From Kitasatospora kifunensis (GTDB lineage Bacteria > Actinomycetota > Actinomycetes > Streptomycetales > Streptomycetaceae): 64,000 bases of DNA. Shown here piece by piece: positions 16,416 to 24,704 of this stretch. Numbering within the stretch: the stretch's first letter is position 1; the number at the start of each line of letters is the position of its first letter. A model generated the notes under the pieces. It saw only the letters and a list, made by a program, of their open reading frames with translations. It did not search any database and was not told where the DNA came from. Both the position numbers and the translations under genes were made by a program. The stretch lies in assembly GCF_014203855.1 (NCBI RefSeq), contig NZ_JACHJV010000001.1, positions 7,192,001 to 7,256,000 of the forward strand, read 5' to 3'.

Positions 16416-17576
16416 TCAGTGCAGCCCGGAGCGCAGTGCGGAGATCCGGGCCACGGCGGCGTCGAATCCGGCGCGGTCAAGGTGGTTCGTGGTCAGCGCG
16501 TCGGCAAGCGCCGTGGTGGCGTCCTCGCCCTGCTCCGGGTTCTGGGCCGAGCAGAGGATCAGGTCCATGCCCGCGCCGGCCGCCGCCACGGCGCGCTGCC
16601 CGGTGCCACCCCAGGTGCTCAGCGCGCCGGCCTCCAGCGCGTCGGTGATGGTCACGCCGCGGAAGCCGAGCCGGTCGCGCAGCTGGCCGTTGACCACGGC
16701 GGGCGACAGGCCGGCCGGGTGGTCGGGGTCGAGCGCGGGGTAGACGGCCCAGGAGACCATCACCAGGTTGACCCCGGCTCCGATCGCCGCCGGGTAGGGC
16801 CCCTCGTCGGTCCCGGTCAGCCGCTGTCGGGTGGCGGCCAGCGTGACCGGCCCGGTGTCGGTGTCGCTGCCGGCGGGGGCGGTGCCCAGGCCCGGGAAGT
16901 GCTTGGCGGTGGCGGCCACGCCGGCGCGTTGCTGGGCGGCGATGAAGGCGCTGCCGAGGGTGGCCACGGTGGCCGGGTCGCTGCTGTAGGAGCGCTCGGT
17001 CCGGTCGATGAAGTTGCCGTCCTGGTCATGGACGTCGAGAACCGGGGCGAGGTTGACGTTCAGGCCGTGCGCGGTGAGGTTCTGGGCGGCCGCGGCGCCC
17101 GCGGCACCGGCGGCGGCCGCAGGGTCCTGGCCCTGCCCGATCGCCTGCTCGGACTGCTCCGGCGCGCCGGGCAGGCGGCGGATCCGCCCGCCCTCCTGAT
17201 CGGTCATCAGCAGCAGCGGCAGCCGCACCGGGCTCTGCTGCTGGGCCTGGCGCAGTGCGGCGACGGCGCGGTTCAGCGCGTCGGGGTCGGCCGTGTTGGA
17301 GCCGAAGAAGATCACCCCGGCGGCCCGCCCGGCGCGCACGGCCGTGAGCAGGGAGGCCGGGACGGTGGAGCCGGTGTAGGAGTAGACGACCCGCTGGCCG
17401 GCCAACTGGTCGGCGGTCAGCGCGGGCCCGCGGGCGCCGGTCAGCGCGGCCGGTGAGCCCTGCGGCGCCGGCACGGCCGCGCTGGCCCTCGTGGTGGCGC
17501 TCGGCTGTACCGGGGAGCCGCAGGCGGTGAGGAGCAGAGCGAGGCACCCGAGCAGTCGGCGGGCGGGTGAGTTCAT
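16416..17576 (-). CDS. GH3 family glycoside hydrolase, lipoprotein (beta-N-acetylhexosaminidase-like)
   Basis: Secreted lipoprotein (386 aa) with a glycoside hydrolase family 3 N-terminal barrel. The signal peptide MNSPARRLLGCLALLLTACG ends in a lipobox (LTAC), so it is anchored outside the membrane. Family features are VIFFGSN, the TDQEGGRIRRL block, KHFPGLG near residue 220, and the nucleophile aspartate in TITDALEAGAL. The loop that in NagZ-type enzymes carries a catalytic His-Asp pair (D-S-H) reads SDTDTGPV here and lacks the histidine. It likely acts on cell-wall or chitin sugars. The start is set by AGAGAAGG eight bases before the ATG. Confidence 0.88.
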   Translation of the reverse strand: MNSPARRLLGCLALLLTACGSPVQPSATTRASAAVPAPQGSPAALTGARGPALTADQLAGQRVVYSYTGSTVPASLLTAVRAGRAAGVIFFGSNTADPDALNRAVAALRQAQQQSPVRLPLLLMTDQEGGRIRRLPGAPEQSEQAIGQGQDPAAAAGAAGAAAAQNLTAHGLNVNLAPVLDVHDQDGNFIDRTERSYSSDPATVATLGSAFIAAQQRAGVAATAKHFPGLGTAPAGSDTDTGPVTLAATRQRLTGTDEGPYPAAIGAGVNLVMVSWAVYPALDPDHPAGLSPAVVNGQLRDRLGFRGVTITDALEAGALSTWGGTGQRAVAAAGAGMDLILCSAQNPEQGEDATTALADALTTNHLDRAGFDAAVARISALRSGLH

Positions 17577-17850
17577 CAGACCTTCTCTCGCTGGACCGGG
17601 CCTGGGGGAGCACCGGGGCAGGCTGAGCCCAGGGACGAGCATCGCTCATCAGAGTGAAGGGAGGGCGCAATCAAGGGCAAACATGTTCGTGTCGCGCACG
17701 GTAGGGCGAACGGCAGGATGTCCGGGGCAGCCGACCGCGTGAGCACCGCGCTCCGCTCAGCAACCGCAGGGCATGACTGAAGCCCGAGCAGACCACGATC
17801 TGTTCGGGATCGGTGCACACCCCGTGAGCCCGGTCGCTGAGTCTGTGGGG

Positions 17851-18138
17851 TCAGACGATCGGGCCGCCCCAGGTGTCGCGGGAGGCCGGCATGGCGGAGG
17901 TCCGGGCCTGCGGCAGGGGTACGGCGTGCAGGCACTGGTGCTGGTGGCCCTCATCGGCGTCCAGCAGGCTGGCCACCCCGCTGATATCGATGGACACCTG
18001 GAAATCCCCGGAGTCGTCGGAATAGATCGCCTTTCCGCCTGCGGTCTTCGGCGTCCAGTGCACCACGACCACGGTCGCGGGACCGTGCCGACCGACCGGT
18101 CCGGGCAGGGAGATTGCGTATCGCTGGACGGGTTCCAC
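17851..18138 (-). CDS. DUF6296 family protein
   Basis: A 95-residue soluble protein of the Streptomyces-restricted DUF6296 family, function unknown. It shows the family layout: a beta strand RYAISLPGPVGRHGPATVVVVHWT, a YSDDSGDFQVSIDISG middle, and the C-terminal CLHAVPLP motif. The GTG start is preceded by GAGGAGG with seven bases of spacing. The stop lies in a region without other genes, and the gene appears monocistronic. Confidence 0.8.
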   Translation of the reverse strand: MEPVQRYAISLPGPVGRHGPATVVVVHWTPKTAGGKAIYSDDSGDFQVSIDISGVASLLDADEGHQHQCLHAVPLPQARTSAMPASRDTWGGPIV

Positions 18139-18228
18139 GATCGGACCTCCTCAAGACCGGTGGCCCGGCGGACCGGTGGCCCGGACCGCCGCCCGGGCTG
18201 ATCTCTGGGCGGGGGAGCCCAACCATCC

Positions 18229-18296
18229 GCCGTACAATCCCATTTTGGCATGGCCATTGCCCGGTGGGCCCTTGCGCGATGGGTCATTTGTACGGC
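18229..18296. repeat. Nine-base perfect inverted repeat flanking 50 bases
   Basis: GCCGTACAA at 18229-18237 and TTGTACGGC at 18288-18296 are exact inverted copies. Inside them a second pair, CCCAT near 18239 and ATGGG near 18279, extends the symmetry with a three-base offset. It lies between DUF6296 and the oxidoreductase remnant. It could be a pair of operators, a hairpin, or the ends of a tiny mobile-element relic. Confidence 0.6.
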
Positions 18297-18347
18297 CGAT
18301 CGCAAACCCATGACGCCGAGCGGCCGGGGCGCTTACGCTGCGCGGTC

Positions 18348-18530
18348 ATGACCGCAGACCTCCGTGGTCTCGATCGCCCGGGCCGGCCTGACCGTCTGCG
18401 ATCCGCGGGACCCGCTGCGCTACGTCGAGGTCAGGGGCCCGGCCGCCGTCGCCGAGCACCCGGGGTGCGCCATGGGCACCTGGAGGCGTTGCGGATCACC
18501 CCGCAGGCATGCCGGGGCAGCGGCTGCCGG
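18348..18530 (+). pseudogene. Remnant of an F420/FMN-dependent PPOX-family oxidoreductase
   Basis: Fragments of a pyridoxamine-5'-phosphate-oxidase-like (PPOX) protein appear in two frames. One frame, from about 18360, reads VVSIARAGLTVCDPRDPLRYVEVRGPAAVAE, which matches the DPDDPYRYLEVRG core typical of TIGR03618-like F420-dependent proteins. A second frame then supplies GHLEALRITPQ, resembling the family's C-terminal RVVLRITP strand. No single frame covers both, and the total is about a third of a normal 130-150-residue protein. I read it as a decayed gene, with frameshifts, just upstream of the P450. A TTACGCT at 18333 could be a relic promoter. Confidence 0.5.
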
Positions 18531-18595
18531 GGACGCCGGGGCCCTGCGCCACCTGGCGGCAGCGCACGCGGGTGATCTACCGTCAGAAGGTGACC

Positions 18596-19903
18596 GTGGA
18601 TGAGGTGTTCAACCCCGATACCTACACCGTCGGCGTTCCCTACGAGCGGTTGCGCGCCTTGCGGGCCACCGCCGCCGTGTGCCGGATCGGTGAGCCGGCG
18701 GTGGGGGAGTGGGCGGCGGGGCCCGGCTACTGGGCGGTGCTGCGGCACGCCGAGGTGAAGCAGGTGCTGCGCTCGCCCGAGGACTTCTCCTCCTTCTCGG
18801 GCGGGACCCAGCTGCGCGATCCGGACTCGCCGGCCGACCTGGCGTTCCAGCGCACGATGATGCTCAATCAGGATCCGCCCGCGCACGGCGAGTTACGGCG
18901 GCTGGTGGCGGCGGCCTTCACGCCGCGGGCGGTGCGCGAGTTGACGGCCGTGATCGAGGAGCGGGCCCGGGAACTGGTCGCCGGGGTGGCGGCGCGCGGC
19001 GCGGTGGACTACGTGGCGCTCGCCGCCGACCTGCCGGTGCGGACACTGGCCCACCTGCTCGGCGTGCCGGAGCAGGATCGCGGGCTGCTGGTGGACTGGT
19101 CGAACCGGGTGATCGGCTACCAGGACGCCGAGTACGCCCACGCGGCCGGCGCCGATCGCGCCGCGCTGAGCCCGATCGGCCGGGCCGCGCTCGCCCACCG
19201 GCCGGCCGAGCTCAGGGGCCCGGACGGCCGCCCGGTCAGTCCGCGCTCGAAGGCCGCGCTGGCGGACATGTTCGCCTATGCGCACGCGCTGGCCGAACAC
19301 CCCGCGCCCGGCAGCGTGTTGGCCCGGATGCGGGACGGCGGGCTGGTCGGCGACGCCTTCGAGACGATGTTCTTCCTCTTCGCCATCGCGGGCAACGAGA
19401 CTCTGCGCAACGCGATCCCCGGCGCTCTACACACCCTGCTCCAGCACCCCGAGCAGTACCGACTGCTCTGTGAACGGCCCGAGTTGACCGACTCCGCGGT
19501 GGAGGAGATGCTGCGCTACTGGCCGCCGGTGATGAACTTCCGGCGCACCGCCACCCGGGAGATCGAGCTCGGTGGGCAGCGGATCGGAGCCGGCGACAAG
19601 GTGGTGGTCTACTACGTCTCGGCCAACCGGGACGAGCGGGTCTTCGCCGACCCCGACCGTTTCGACCTCACCCGCACCCCGAACGAGCACCTGAGCTTCG
19701 GTTTCGGACCGCACGTCTGCCTGGGGGCCCGACTGGCCCGGCTGCAGATGCGGGCGCTGCTGCGCGAAACGGTGCTGCGGCTGCCGGAGTTGACACCGGA
19801 CGGACCGGCCGTCCGGCTGGTCTCCAACTTTCAGAACGGCCTCAAGCGGCTCCCGGTGCGCTGGCGCGTCCAGCCCGAGCCCCTGATTGCCGGTCGGTCC
19901 TAG
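18596..19903 (+). CDS. Cytochrome P450 (CYP124/125/142-like), with a TTA codon
   Basis: Soluble haem monooxygenase (435 aa). The I-helix motif is AIAGNETLRNAI (AGNET at about residues 265-269), ExxR is E304-R307, and the haem loop is SFGFGPHVCLGARLAR with Cys375 as axial ligand. The GNETxRNA I-helix resembles actinobacterial CYP124/125/142 enzymes that hydroxylate sterol or isoprenoid side chains. Leu100 (position 18893) is encoded by TTA, a codon read in Streptomyces by the developmentally controlled bldA tRNA, so translation may be limited to differentiating cells. The start is uncertain: GTG 18596 has AGAAGG upstream; GTG 18590 is also possible. No ferredoxin gene is adjacent. Confidence 0.9.
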   Translation: MDEVFNPDTYTVGVPYERLRALRATAAVCRIGEPAVGEWAAGPGYWAVLRHAEVKQVLRSPEDFSSFSGGTQLRDPDSPADLAFQRTMMLNQDPPAHGELRRLVAAAFTPRAVRELTAVIEERARELVAGVAARGAVDYVALAADLPVRTLAHLLGVPEQDRGLLVDWSNRVIGYQDAEYAHAAGADRAALSPIGRAALAHRPAELRGPDGRPVSPRSKAALADMFAYAHALAEHPAPGSVLARMRDGGLVGDAFETMFFLFAIAGNETLRNAIPGALHTLLQHPEQYRLLCERPELTDSAVEEMLRYWPPVMNFRRTATREIELGGQRIGAGDKVVVYYVSANRDERVFADPDRFDLTRTPNEHLSFGFGPHVCLGARLARLQMRALLRETVLRLPELTPDGPAVRLVSNFQNGLKRLPVRWRVQPEPLIAGRS

Positions 19904-19919
19904 ACCTACCCGGCGCAAC

Positions 19920-21119
19920 TCAACGGCCCTTGCGCCGCTTCCGGTTGTCCCGCGCTTTGTGCGCCAGTTCCTTGCCGACCCGCGCCCGGTGCTCCCTGGC
20001 GCGCTGCTCCCGCGCCTCCAGCGCGGCGCGGCGTTCGCGCTCCAGGTCCATCAGTCGGGACATCTCCTCGACCTCCGGGCTCACCGGCAGCGGCTGCTCC
20101 TCGTCCTCGTCGTCGCTGACCAGCCCCTGGGCGCGCAGCTGCTGGTCGTGCACCATGACCGGCGGATGCAGACTGCGGTCGGAGGGCCGTGGGCCCTCGG
20201 GACCGTCGGGCCCGATCCGGACCATCCGTTCGACCCGGGCCACCCTCAGGTGGCGCCCGCCCACCTCCAGGACGTCGGGGCGGGTCGCGTCGAGCAGGTC
20301 GGCGGCCCGCGCGTACTCCGCGCGCTGGACGGGGGTCAGCTTGCGCATCACCGGCGCCAGCACCCGCATCTCCAGGGCGAGCGAGTCGCGCGCGGACTGC
20401 GGGGAGGTGGCGATCGCGGCCGACTCGGGGCGCCAGCCGGCCACCGTGCGCTCGGCGATGACGAAGACAGGTGGCAGCAGCACCCCGCCGGGGTGGCTGT
20501 GCGAGGCCCGCACGCTGTCCCGCTGGACGTCGGGCGGCACCGTGCCGGTCTTGTGCACCAGGGTCAGAAGTTCGATCTTCAAAATGCCTTCGGACATGCC
20601 GGTGGCGGTGATCGGGTCGAGTACGAAGCCGTCCGCCGGGTCGGCCTCGCGGTGCGCCTGACCGGTGGGGGAGGGGTCCGGATCGGTGGGCCGCGGCGGC
20701 TCGGGACCCTCCGGCCCCATCCGGATGAACCGTTCGGCGCGCACCACCCGGTAGCGGGTGCCGAGCAGGGTCAGTTCGTTGATCTCCTCCCAGTCGAGCC
20801 GTTCGGCCGCGGCCAGGCACTCCTGCCGCGCGGCCTGGTCGCCGGCCTCCTCCGCCTCCTGGGCGAGGTGGCGGCAGACCGAGCCGAGCGAGTCGCGGGC
20901 GTCCTGCGGGTCGCAGCCGCTGAAGTGCGGTTCGAGCTGCCAGCCACCCTGTTCGCGCTCGCGGGCGATGCCGAAGACCGGCCCGCCGGCGCCCCGCAGC
21001 TCCGGGTACTTCTCCCTGGCCCGCCAGGCCTCGATGTCGGCCAGCGCCGCGACGGGCGCGTCCGGGGCCGTCATCCGGATGGTCCGGTAGGCGGGGACGT
21101 TCTCTGCGTCTTCCATCAT
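19920..21119 (-). CDS. DUF5954 family protein with internal duplication
   Basis: A 399-residue soluble protein of the Streptomyces DUF5954 family, function unknown. It contains two copies of a module: residues about 15-150 end in RYRVVRAERFIRMGPEGPEPPRPTDPDP, and residues about 175-325 end in HLRVARVERMVRIGPDGPEGPRPSD. The C-terminal 60 residues are highly charged, with a likely coiled coil (SRLMDLERERRAALEAREQRAREHRAR). The start is one of two adjacent ATGs at 21119 and 21116. Convergent with the P450 gene, 16 bases apart. Confidence 0.8.
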   Translation of the reverse strand: MMEDAENVPAYRTIRMTAPDAPVAALADIEAWRAREKYPELRGAGGPVFGIAREREQGGWQLEPHFSGCDPQDARDSLGSVCRHLAQEAEEAGDQAARQECLAAAERLDWEEINELTLLGTRYRVVRAERFIRMGPEGPEPPRPTDPDPSPTGQAHREADPADGFVLDPITATGMSEGILKIELLTLVHKTGTVPPDVQRDSVRASHSHPGGVLLPPVFVIAERTVAGWRPESAAIATSPQSARDSLALEMRVLAPVMRKLTPVQRAEYARAADLLDATRPDVLEVGGRHLRVARVERMVRIGPDGPEGPRPSDRSLHPPVMVHDQQLRAQGLVSDDEDEEQPLPVSPEVEEMSRLMDLERERRAALEAREQRAREHRARVGKELAHKARDNRKRRKGR

Positions 21120-21169
21120 GGCTACAGCATGCCGTTGATCAGTAACTCGGCGCAGTCACTTGCGAAACT

Positions 21170-21934
21170 TCAGTCGCCAGGATGTGTCCGGGGTGTCGGC
21201 TTGGTGTCCGTGGCGGTGCCGTGCGTGGTCACGGCCCGCCCAGCCGGTGCCGGGTCCGTGGGGTGCAGGGGGCTGGGGGGCTCGCCTTGACGTGCTGTGG
21301 GCGCACGAACCGGCGTGCGCTGTGCCGTGCGGGCGCGCTTGCGGCTGCGCCACCACAGCACCAGCACGGCCACCACCAGGACCCCTGCCAGCGCGGCCAC
21401 CCCGGCCAGGCCGATGGTGTGCAGCAGGCGCTGGGCGGAGGCGCCGAGGAAGTAGCCGAGGGCGACATTGCCCAGGCCCCAGGCGAGCGAGGCCGAGGCG
21501 CTGAAGCCGAGGAAGCGGCGGTAGGGCATCTTGGCGGCGCCGGCGGCGAACGGGACGAAGGAGCGGACGAAGCCGATGAAGCGCCCGGTGAAGACGGCGG
21601 GACCGCCGCGTTCGCGCAGGTAGCCGCCGGCCCGGTCGATCCGTCCGCCCGGCCGGATCCGGTGGCCGCGCTGCCTGGCGTCGACGCGCTTGCCGAGCAG
21701 CCGACCCAGGGCGTAGCCGCTGCTGTCCCCGATGATGCCGCCGGTGACCACGGCGGCGGTCAGCAGCAGCGGGTTGAGCGTGCCGTGGGCGGACAGCGCG
21801 GCGGCGAACAGGATCACGGTCTCGCTCGGCAGCAGCAGGCCGACGAAGGCGCTGGTCTCGGCGGCGGTCAGGGTGAAGATCAGCGCATAGGACCACAGGC
21901 CCGCGGCCTGGACCAGCGAGGTCAGCGCGCCCAT
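21170..21934 (-). CDS. DedA family membrane protein
   Basis: DedA (SNARE-associated / VTT domain) membrane protein, 254 aa. The family signature is present: PSETVILFAAALSAHG near residue 36, GDSSGYALGRLLGKR near residue 70, and the F-x-G-R-F segment FTGRFIGFVRSFVPFAAGAAKMPYRRFL. About five hydrophobic segments, with a charged Ser/Thr/Pro-rich tail of about 50 residues. DedA proteins are thought to be proton-driven flippases for polyprenyl phosphate or phospholipids. The ATG at 21934 is chosen because AAGGAG lies six bases upstream; a GTG one codon earlier is less well placed. Confidence 0.9.
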   Translation of the reverse strand: MGALTSLVQAAGLWSYALIFTLTAAETSAFVGLLLPSETVILFAAALSAHGTLNPLLLTAAVVTGGIIGDSSGYALGRLLGKRVDARQRGHRIRPGGRIDRAGGYLRERGGPAVFTGRFIGFVRSFVPFAAGAAKMPYRRFLGFSASASLAWGLGNVALGYFLGASAQRLLHTIGLAGVAALAGVLVVAVLVLWWRSRKRARTAQRTPVRAPTARQGEPPSPLHPTDPAPAGRAVTTHGTATDTKPTPRTHPGD

Positions 21935-22134
21935 CACCCTCTCCTTGCCGAGTCACCCCGTCGTCCTGCCAGGCCGTCCCTGCTCGCGGACTCCCCCTCG
22001 TTCTCCCCCGTATTTCTCCCCTCAGCGCCAACGCACGCCGGGGAGTCGTCATTCCGGTGCGTCGCTGTTCCGGTTCGTCGCCGAGGCGGAACGGGGTTCC
22101 CGGAGAGGGTTCCGTCGGATCGGCGAATATGTCA

Positions 22135-22171
22135 TCATCTGAAGACATCACATGAAGACATCATCAGATGA
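22135..22171 (+). promoter_or_regulatory. Operator-like palindrome with direct repeats before MFS/TetR operon
   Basis: Perfect inverted repeat TCATCTGA (22135-22142) and TCAGATGA (22164-22171). Within it, TGAAGACATCA occurs twice, at 22140-22150 and 22153-22163, a 13-base period. It is AT-rich compared with its surroundings and lies 36-72 bases before the MFS start. The likely binder is the TetR-type regulator encoded second in the operon. Confidence 0.6.
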
Positions 22172-22206
22172 CTCATGCTCGTCTCTTGGTAAGGGAGGGG
22201 GCGTCC

Positions 22207-23724
22207 GTGGACATCCCGACAGCTGACACCTCGATCGGGCGGTCGACATGGCGTGAGCGGGCACTGGTGCCCGTCCTGGTCTTTCTCGGCACCGTGGTGG
22301 CGGTGATCAGCAGCCTCGGCGCGCCGCTGATCCCGACCATCGCCACCGTCGACCACGTCTCGCTGTCCGACGCCCAGTGGTCGCTGACCGTCACCATGCT
22401 GGTCGGCGCCGTCGCGACCCCCGTCATGGGGCGCCTGGGCGATGGCCCCAGGCGGCGGACGGTGACCCTGGTCGCGGCCGCCGTCGTGGTGTTCGGCAGC
22501 GTGCTGGCCGCGCTGCCGCTCGGCTTCGGCTGGCTGGTGGTCGGGCGCGGGCTGCAGGGGATCGGTCTCGGGCTGACCCCGCTGGCCATCGCCACCGCGC
22601 GGGACAGCCTGCCCGCCGCGGCCTCGCGCTCGGCGGTCGCGCTGCTGTCGATCACCACCGTGGCCGGTGTCGGCCTCGGCTACCCGATCACCGGGTTGAT
22701 CGCCGAGTCCTTCGGCATCCACGCCGGCTTCTGGTTCGGCGCCGTCATCAGCGCGCTCGCCCTGCTGCTCGCCGCCCTGGTGCTGCCCGCCACCACCCAC
22801 CGCAAGCAGCACCGGCTGGACACGCTCGGCGCCGTCCTGCTCGGCCTCGCACTCGCCGGGCTCCTGCTGGTGCTCAGCGAAGGGGAGAGCTGGGGCTGGG
22901 CCGCGCCGCGCCTGTGGGCGGTGGCGGCGGTCGCGCTCCTGCTGCTGGCCGGCTGGATCCGGCACGAACTGCGCACCGAACATCCACTGGTCGAGCTGCG
23001 CACGCTGCGCAACCGCATGGTGCTGACCGCCGACGTGGCAGGCCTGGTCGCCGGTGTCGGGATGTACCTGTTGATGTCGCTGGTGATCCGCTTCGTGCAG
23101 ACCCCCACCGCCACCGGCTACGGCCTGGGCGGCTCGGTGGTGGTCGCGGGCCTGGTGCTGGTGCCGTTCTCGGTGCTGAGCGTGCTGTCCAGCAAGGTGG
23201 TGCCGGTGCTGATCCGGCGCACCTCGACCGCTCTGGTGCTGCCGCTGGGCTGCGCCGTCTCGCTGGTCTCGGTGCTCGTCTTCCTGTTCGCCCGTGATCA
23301 CCTGTGGGAGCTGCTGGTGGTGATGGCGATAGCCGGGCTCGGCGTCGGGTGCACCTTCGCCGTGATGCCCGGACTGATCGTCAGCTCGGTGCCGGCCGAC
23401 GAGGTCGGCAGCGCGGTGAGCTTCAACCAGGTGCTGCGCTACGTCGGCTACTCCACCGGCAGCGCGCTGTGCGGCGCGGTGCTCCAGGCGCACACCGCCC
23501 CCGGGCAACTGCTGCCCGGCAACGACGGCTACCAGTTCGCCGCGCTGATCAGCTGCGCGGTGTGGGTGGTGATCGGGCTGGTTACCATCGTGCTGCCGCG
23601 GCGCAGCGCCGTGGCGGCCCAGGTGGCGAGTGTGGACGAGGAGCTGATGGTGGACGAGAGCATCGCCGATATCGCGCCCGGTGAGGACGAGGTGCCCTTC
23701 ATCCCGGCACGGGCCGAGCGGTGA
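22207..23724 (+). CDS. MFS drug efflux transporter, 14-helix (DHA2) type
   Basis: Proton-driven exporter of the major facilitator superfamily (505 aa, about 14 transmembrane helices, the DHA2/EmrB-QacA length). The loop 2-3 motif GRLGDGPRRRTV and the antiporter motif C region (GLGYPITGLIAESFG) are visible. The acidic C-terminal tail (VDEELMVDESIADIAPGEDE) is unusual. The GTG at 22207 has GGAGGGGG upstream; the ATG at 22168 lies inside the operator-like repeats and has no ribosome site. Its stop overlaps the tetR start by four bases, so exporter and regulator are coupled. Substrate unknown. Confidence 0.88.
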   Translation: MDIPTADTSIGRSTWRERALVPVLVFLGTVVAVISSLGAPLIPTIATVDHVSLSDAQWSLTVTMLVGAVATPVMGRLGDGPRRRTVTLVAAAVVVFGSVLAALPLGFGWLVVGRGLQGIGLGLTPLAIATARDSLPAAASRSAVALLSITTVAGVGLGYPITGLIAESFGIHAGFWFGAVISALALLLAALVLPATTHRKQHRLDTLGAVLLGLALAGLLLVLSEGESWGWAAPRLWAVAAVALLLLAGWIRHELRTEHPLVELRTLRNRMVLTADVAGLVAGVGMYLLMSLVIRFVQTPTATGYGLGGSVVVAGLVLVPFSVLSVLSSKVVPVLIRRTSTALVLPLGCAVSLVSVLVFLFARDHLWELLVVMAIAGLGVGCTFAVMPGLIVSSVPADEVGSAVSFNQVLRYVGYSTGSALCGAVLQAHTAPGQLLPGNDGYQFAALISCAVWVVIGLVTIVLPRRSAVAAQVASVDEELMVDESIADIAPGEDEVPFIPARAER

Positions 23725-24317
23725 CCGAGCCGGCCCAGGCCGAGCAGGTCGGCGAGCCGGCACCGGCCCGCCGCCGGGACGCCGCCCGCAGTCGGGAACT
23801 GCTCCTGGAGGCGGCGGTGGCGCTCTTCGCCGATCGCGGCTTCGAACGCACCACCACCCGCGAGATCGGCGAGCGTGCGGGCGTGGACCCCGCACTGATC
23901 GCCCGGTACTTCGGCGGCAAGATGCAGCTCTACCTGGCCGCGGTGCGGGTCGAGCAGGGTGACGCGGCGCCCGCCGACCTGCTCGACGAGGACCGGCTGC
24001 GCGATCTGCTGGACCGGTTCGACCGGCGTGGGCCGGGGCCGTCCTTCCAGGCCGCGGTGCTGCCGGGGGACAGCACCGAGGTGCAGCAGGCCGCCCGTAC
24101 GCACCTCTACGAGCGGCTGGTGGCTCCGCTGCGCGACCGGTTCGCCGCCGAGGGCGTGGAGCGGGCCCAGTTGCGCGCCGAGCTGGCGGCGGCGGCCTTC
24201 TCCGGAGTGATCCTGGCCCGCTCCAGCGGCGCCTTCGGCGAGCTGGCGCAGACGGAGTCTGCGGAGCTGCTGCCGCTGTTGCGCGACCTGCTGGACGGCT
24301 CGCGCCCGGCGCGGTGA
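23721..24317 (+). CDS. TetR-family transcriptional regulator
   Basis: A 198-residue TetR-type repressor. The DNA-binding helix-turn-helix covers about residues 20-65 (SRELLLEAAVALFADRGFERTTTREIGERAGVDPALIARYFGGKMQLY); the rest is the ligand-binding helical domain. GTG start overlaps the exporter stop (GTGA), meaning it is made together with the pump. It probably represses its own operon through the palindrome at 22135-22171 until a pump substrate binds. The gene is followed by a long hairpin terminator. Confidence 0.92.
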   Translation: MTEPAQAEQVGEPAPARRRDAARSRELLLEAAVALFADRGFERTTTREIGERAGVDPALIARYFGGKMQLYLAAVRVEQGDAAPADLLDEDRLRDLLDRFDRRGPGPSFQAAVLPGDSTEVQQAARTHLYERLVAPLRDRFAAEGVERAQLRAELAAAAFSGVILARSSGAFGELAQTESAELLPLLRDLLDGSRPAR

Positions 24318-24366
24318 GCCGTCGGCGGTGTCCGGCTTGTGCGGCGTGCGCGGTGTCCGGCAGGTG

Positions 24367-24420
24367 AGGCTTCTTCGGTGGTGTCCCGCGCGACGGACGC
24401 GCGGGACACCACCGAAGCCT
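24367..24420. terminator. Long bidirectional terminator hairpin
   Basis: Near-perfect stem of about 23 bp: the left arm from AGGCTTC at 24367 through GTCCCGCGCG and the right arm CGCGCGGGAC through GAAGCCT ending at 24420, with one three-base bulge and a five-base loop. It separates the TetR gene from the convergent small gene, whose stop begins at its end. Confidence 0.85.
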
Positions 24421-24704
24421 CAGGCCAGTGCGGCCCCGCCGCCGGCCTTGACCGCGTTGACGGCCGCCTGGTGCAGATCACGTGCGACCTGCTCCTCGGT
24501 CACCGCCTTCGGGCTGCCCTGCAGGGTGAACCAGTCCAGGGCGTCCGTGTACTGGACGGTGAGGATCGCCTCGGAGCCGGTCCAGGTGGTGTGCACGCTC
24601 AGGTCGCCGGTGAGCTTCGCACCCTCGACGGTGAGCACACCGCCTGGTCCTGACCGAACGTTCTTGGTGGTCCAGGCCGCCCAGCAGGCCGGTTCCTCAG
24701 CCAT
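24420..24704 (-). CDS. Conserved-looking small protein of unknown function
   Basis: A 94-residue protein I cannot assign to a family. It begins MAEEPACWAAWTTKNV and alternates short beta-like segments (GVLTVEGAKLTGDLSVHTTWTGSEAILTVQYTDALDWFTLQG) with a C-terminal helix (TEEQVARDLHQAAVNAVKAG). GGAGAG precedes the ATG by seven bases. No signal peptide or membrane segment. The gene ends in a strong shared terminator and is preceded by a repeat-rich untranslated region, so it is probably expressed alone. Confidence 0.7.
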   Translation of the reverse strand: MAEEPACWAAWTTKNVRSGPGGVLTVEGAKLTGDLSVHTTWTGSEAILTVQYTDALDWFTLQGSPKAVTEEQVARDLHQAAVNAVKAGGGAALA

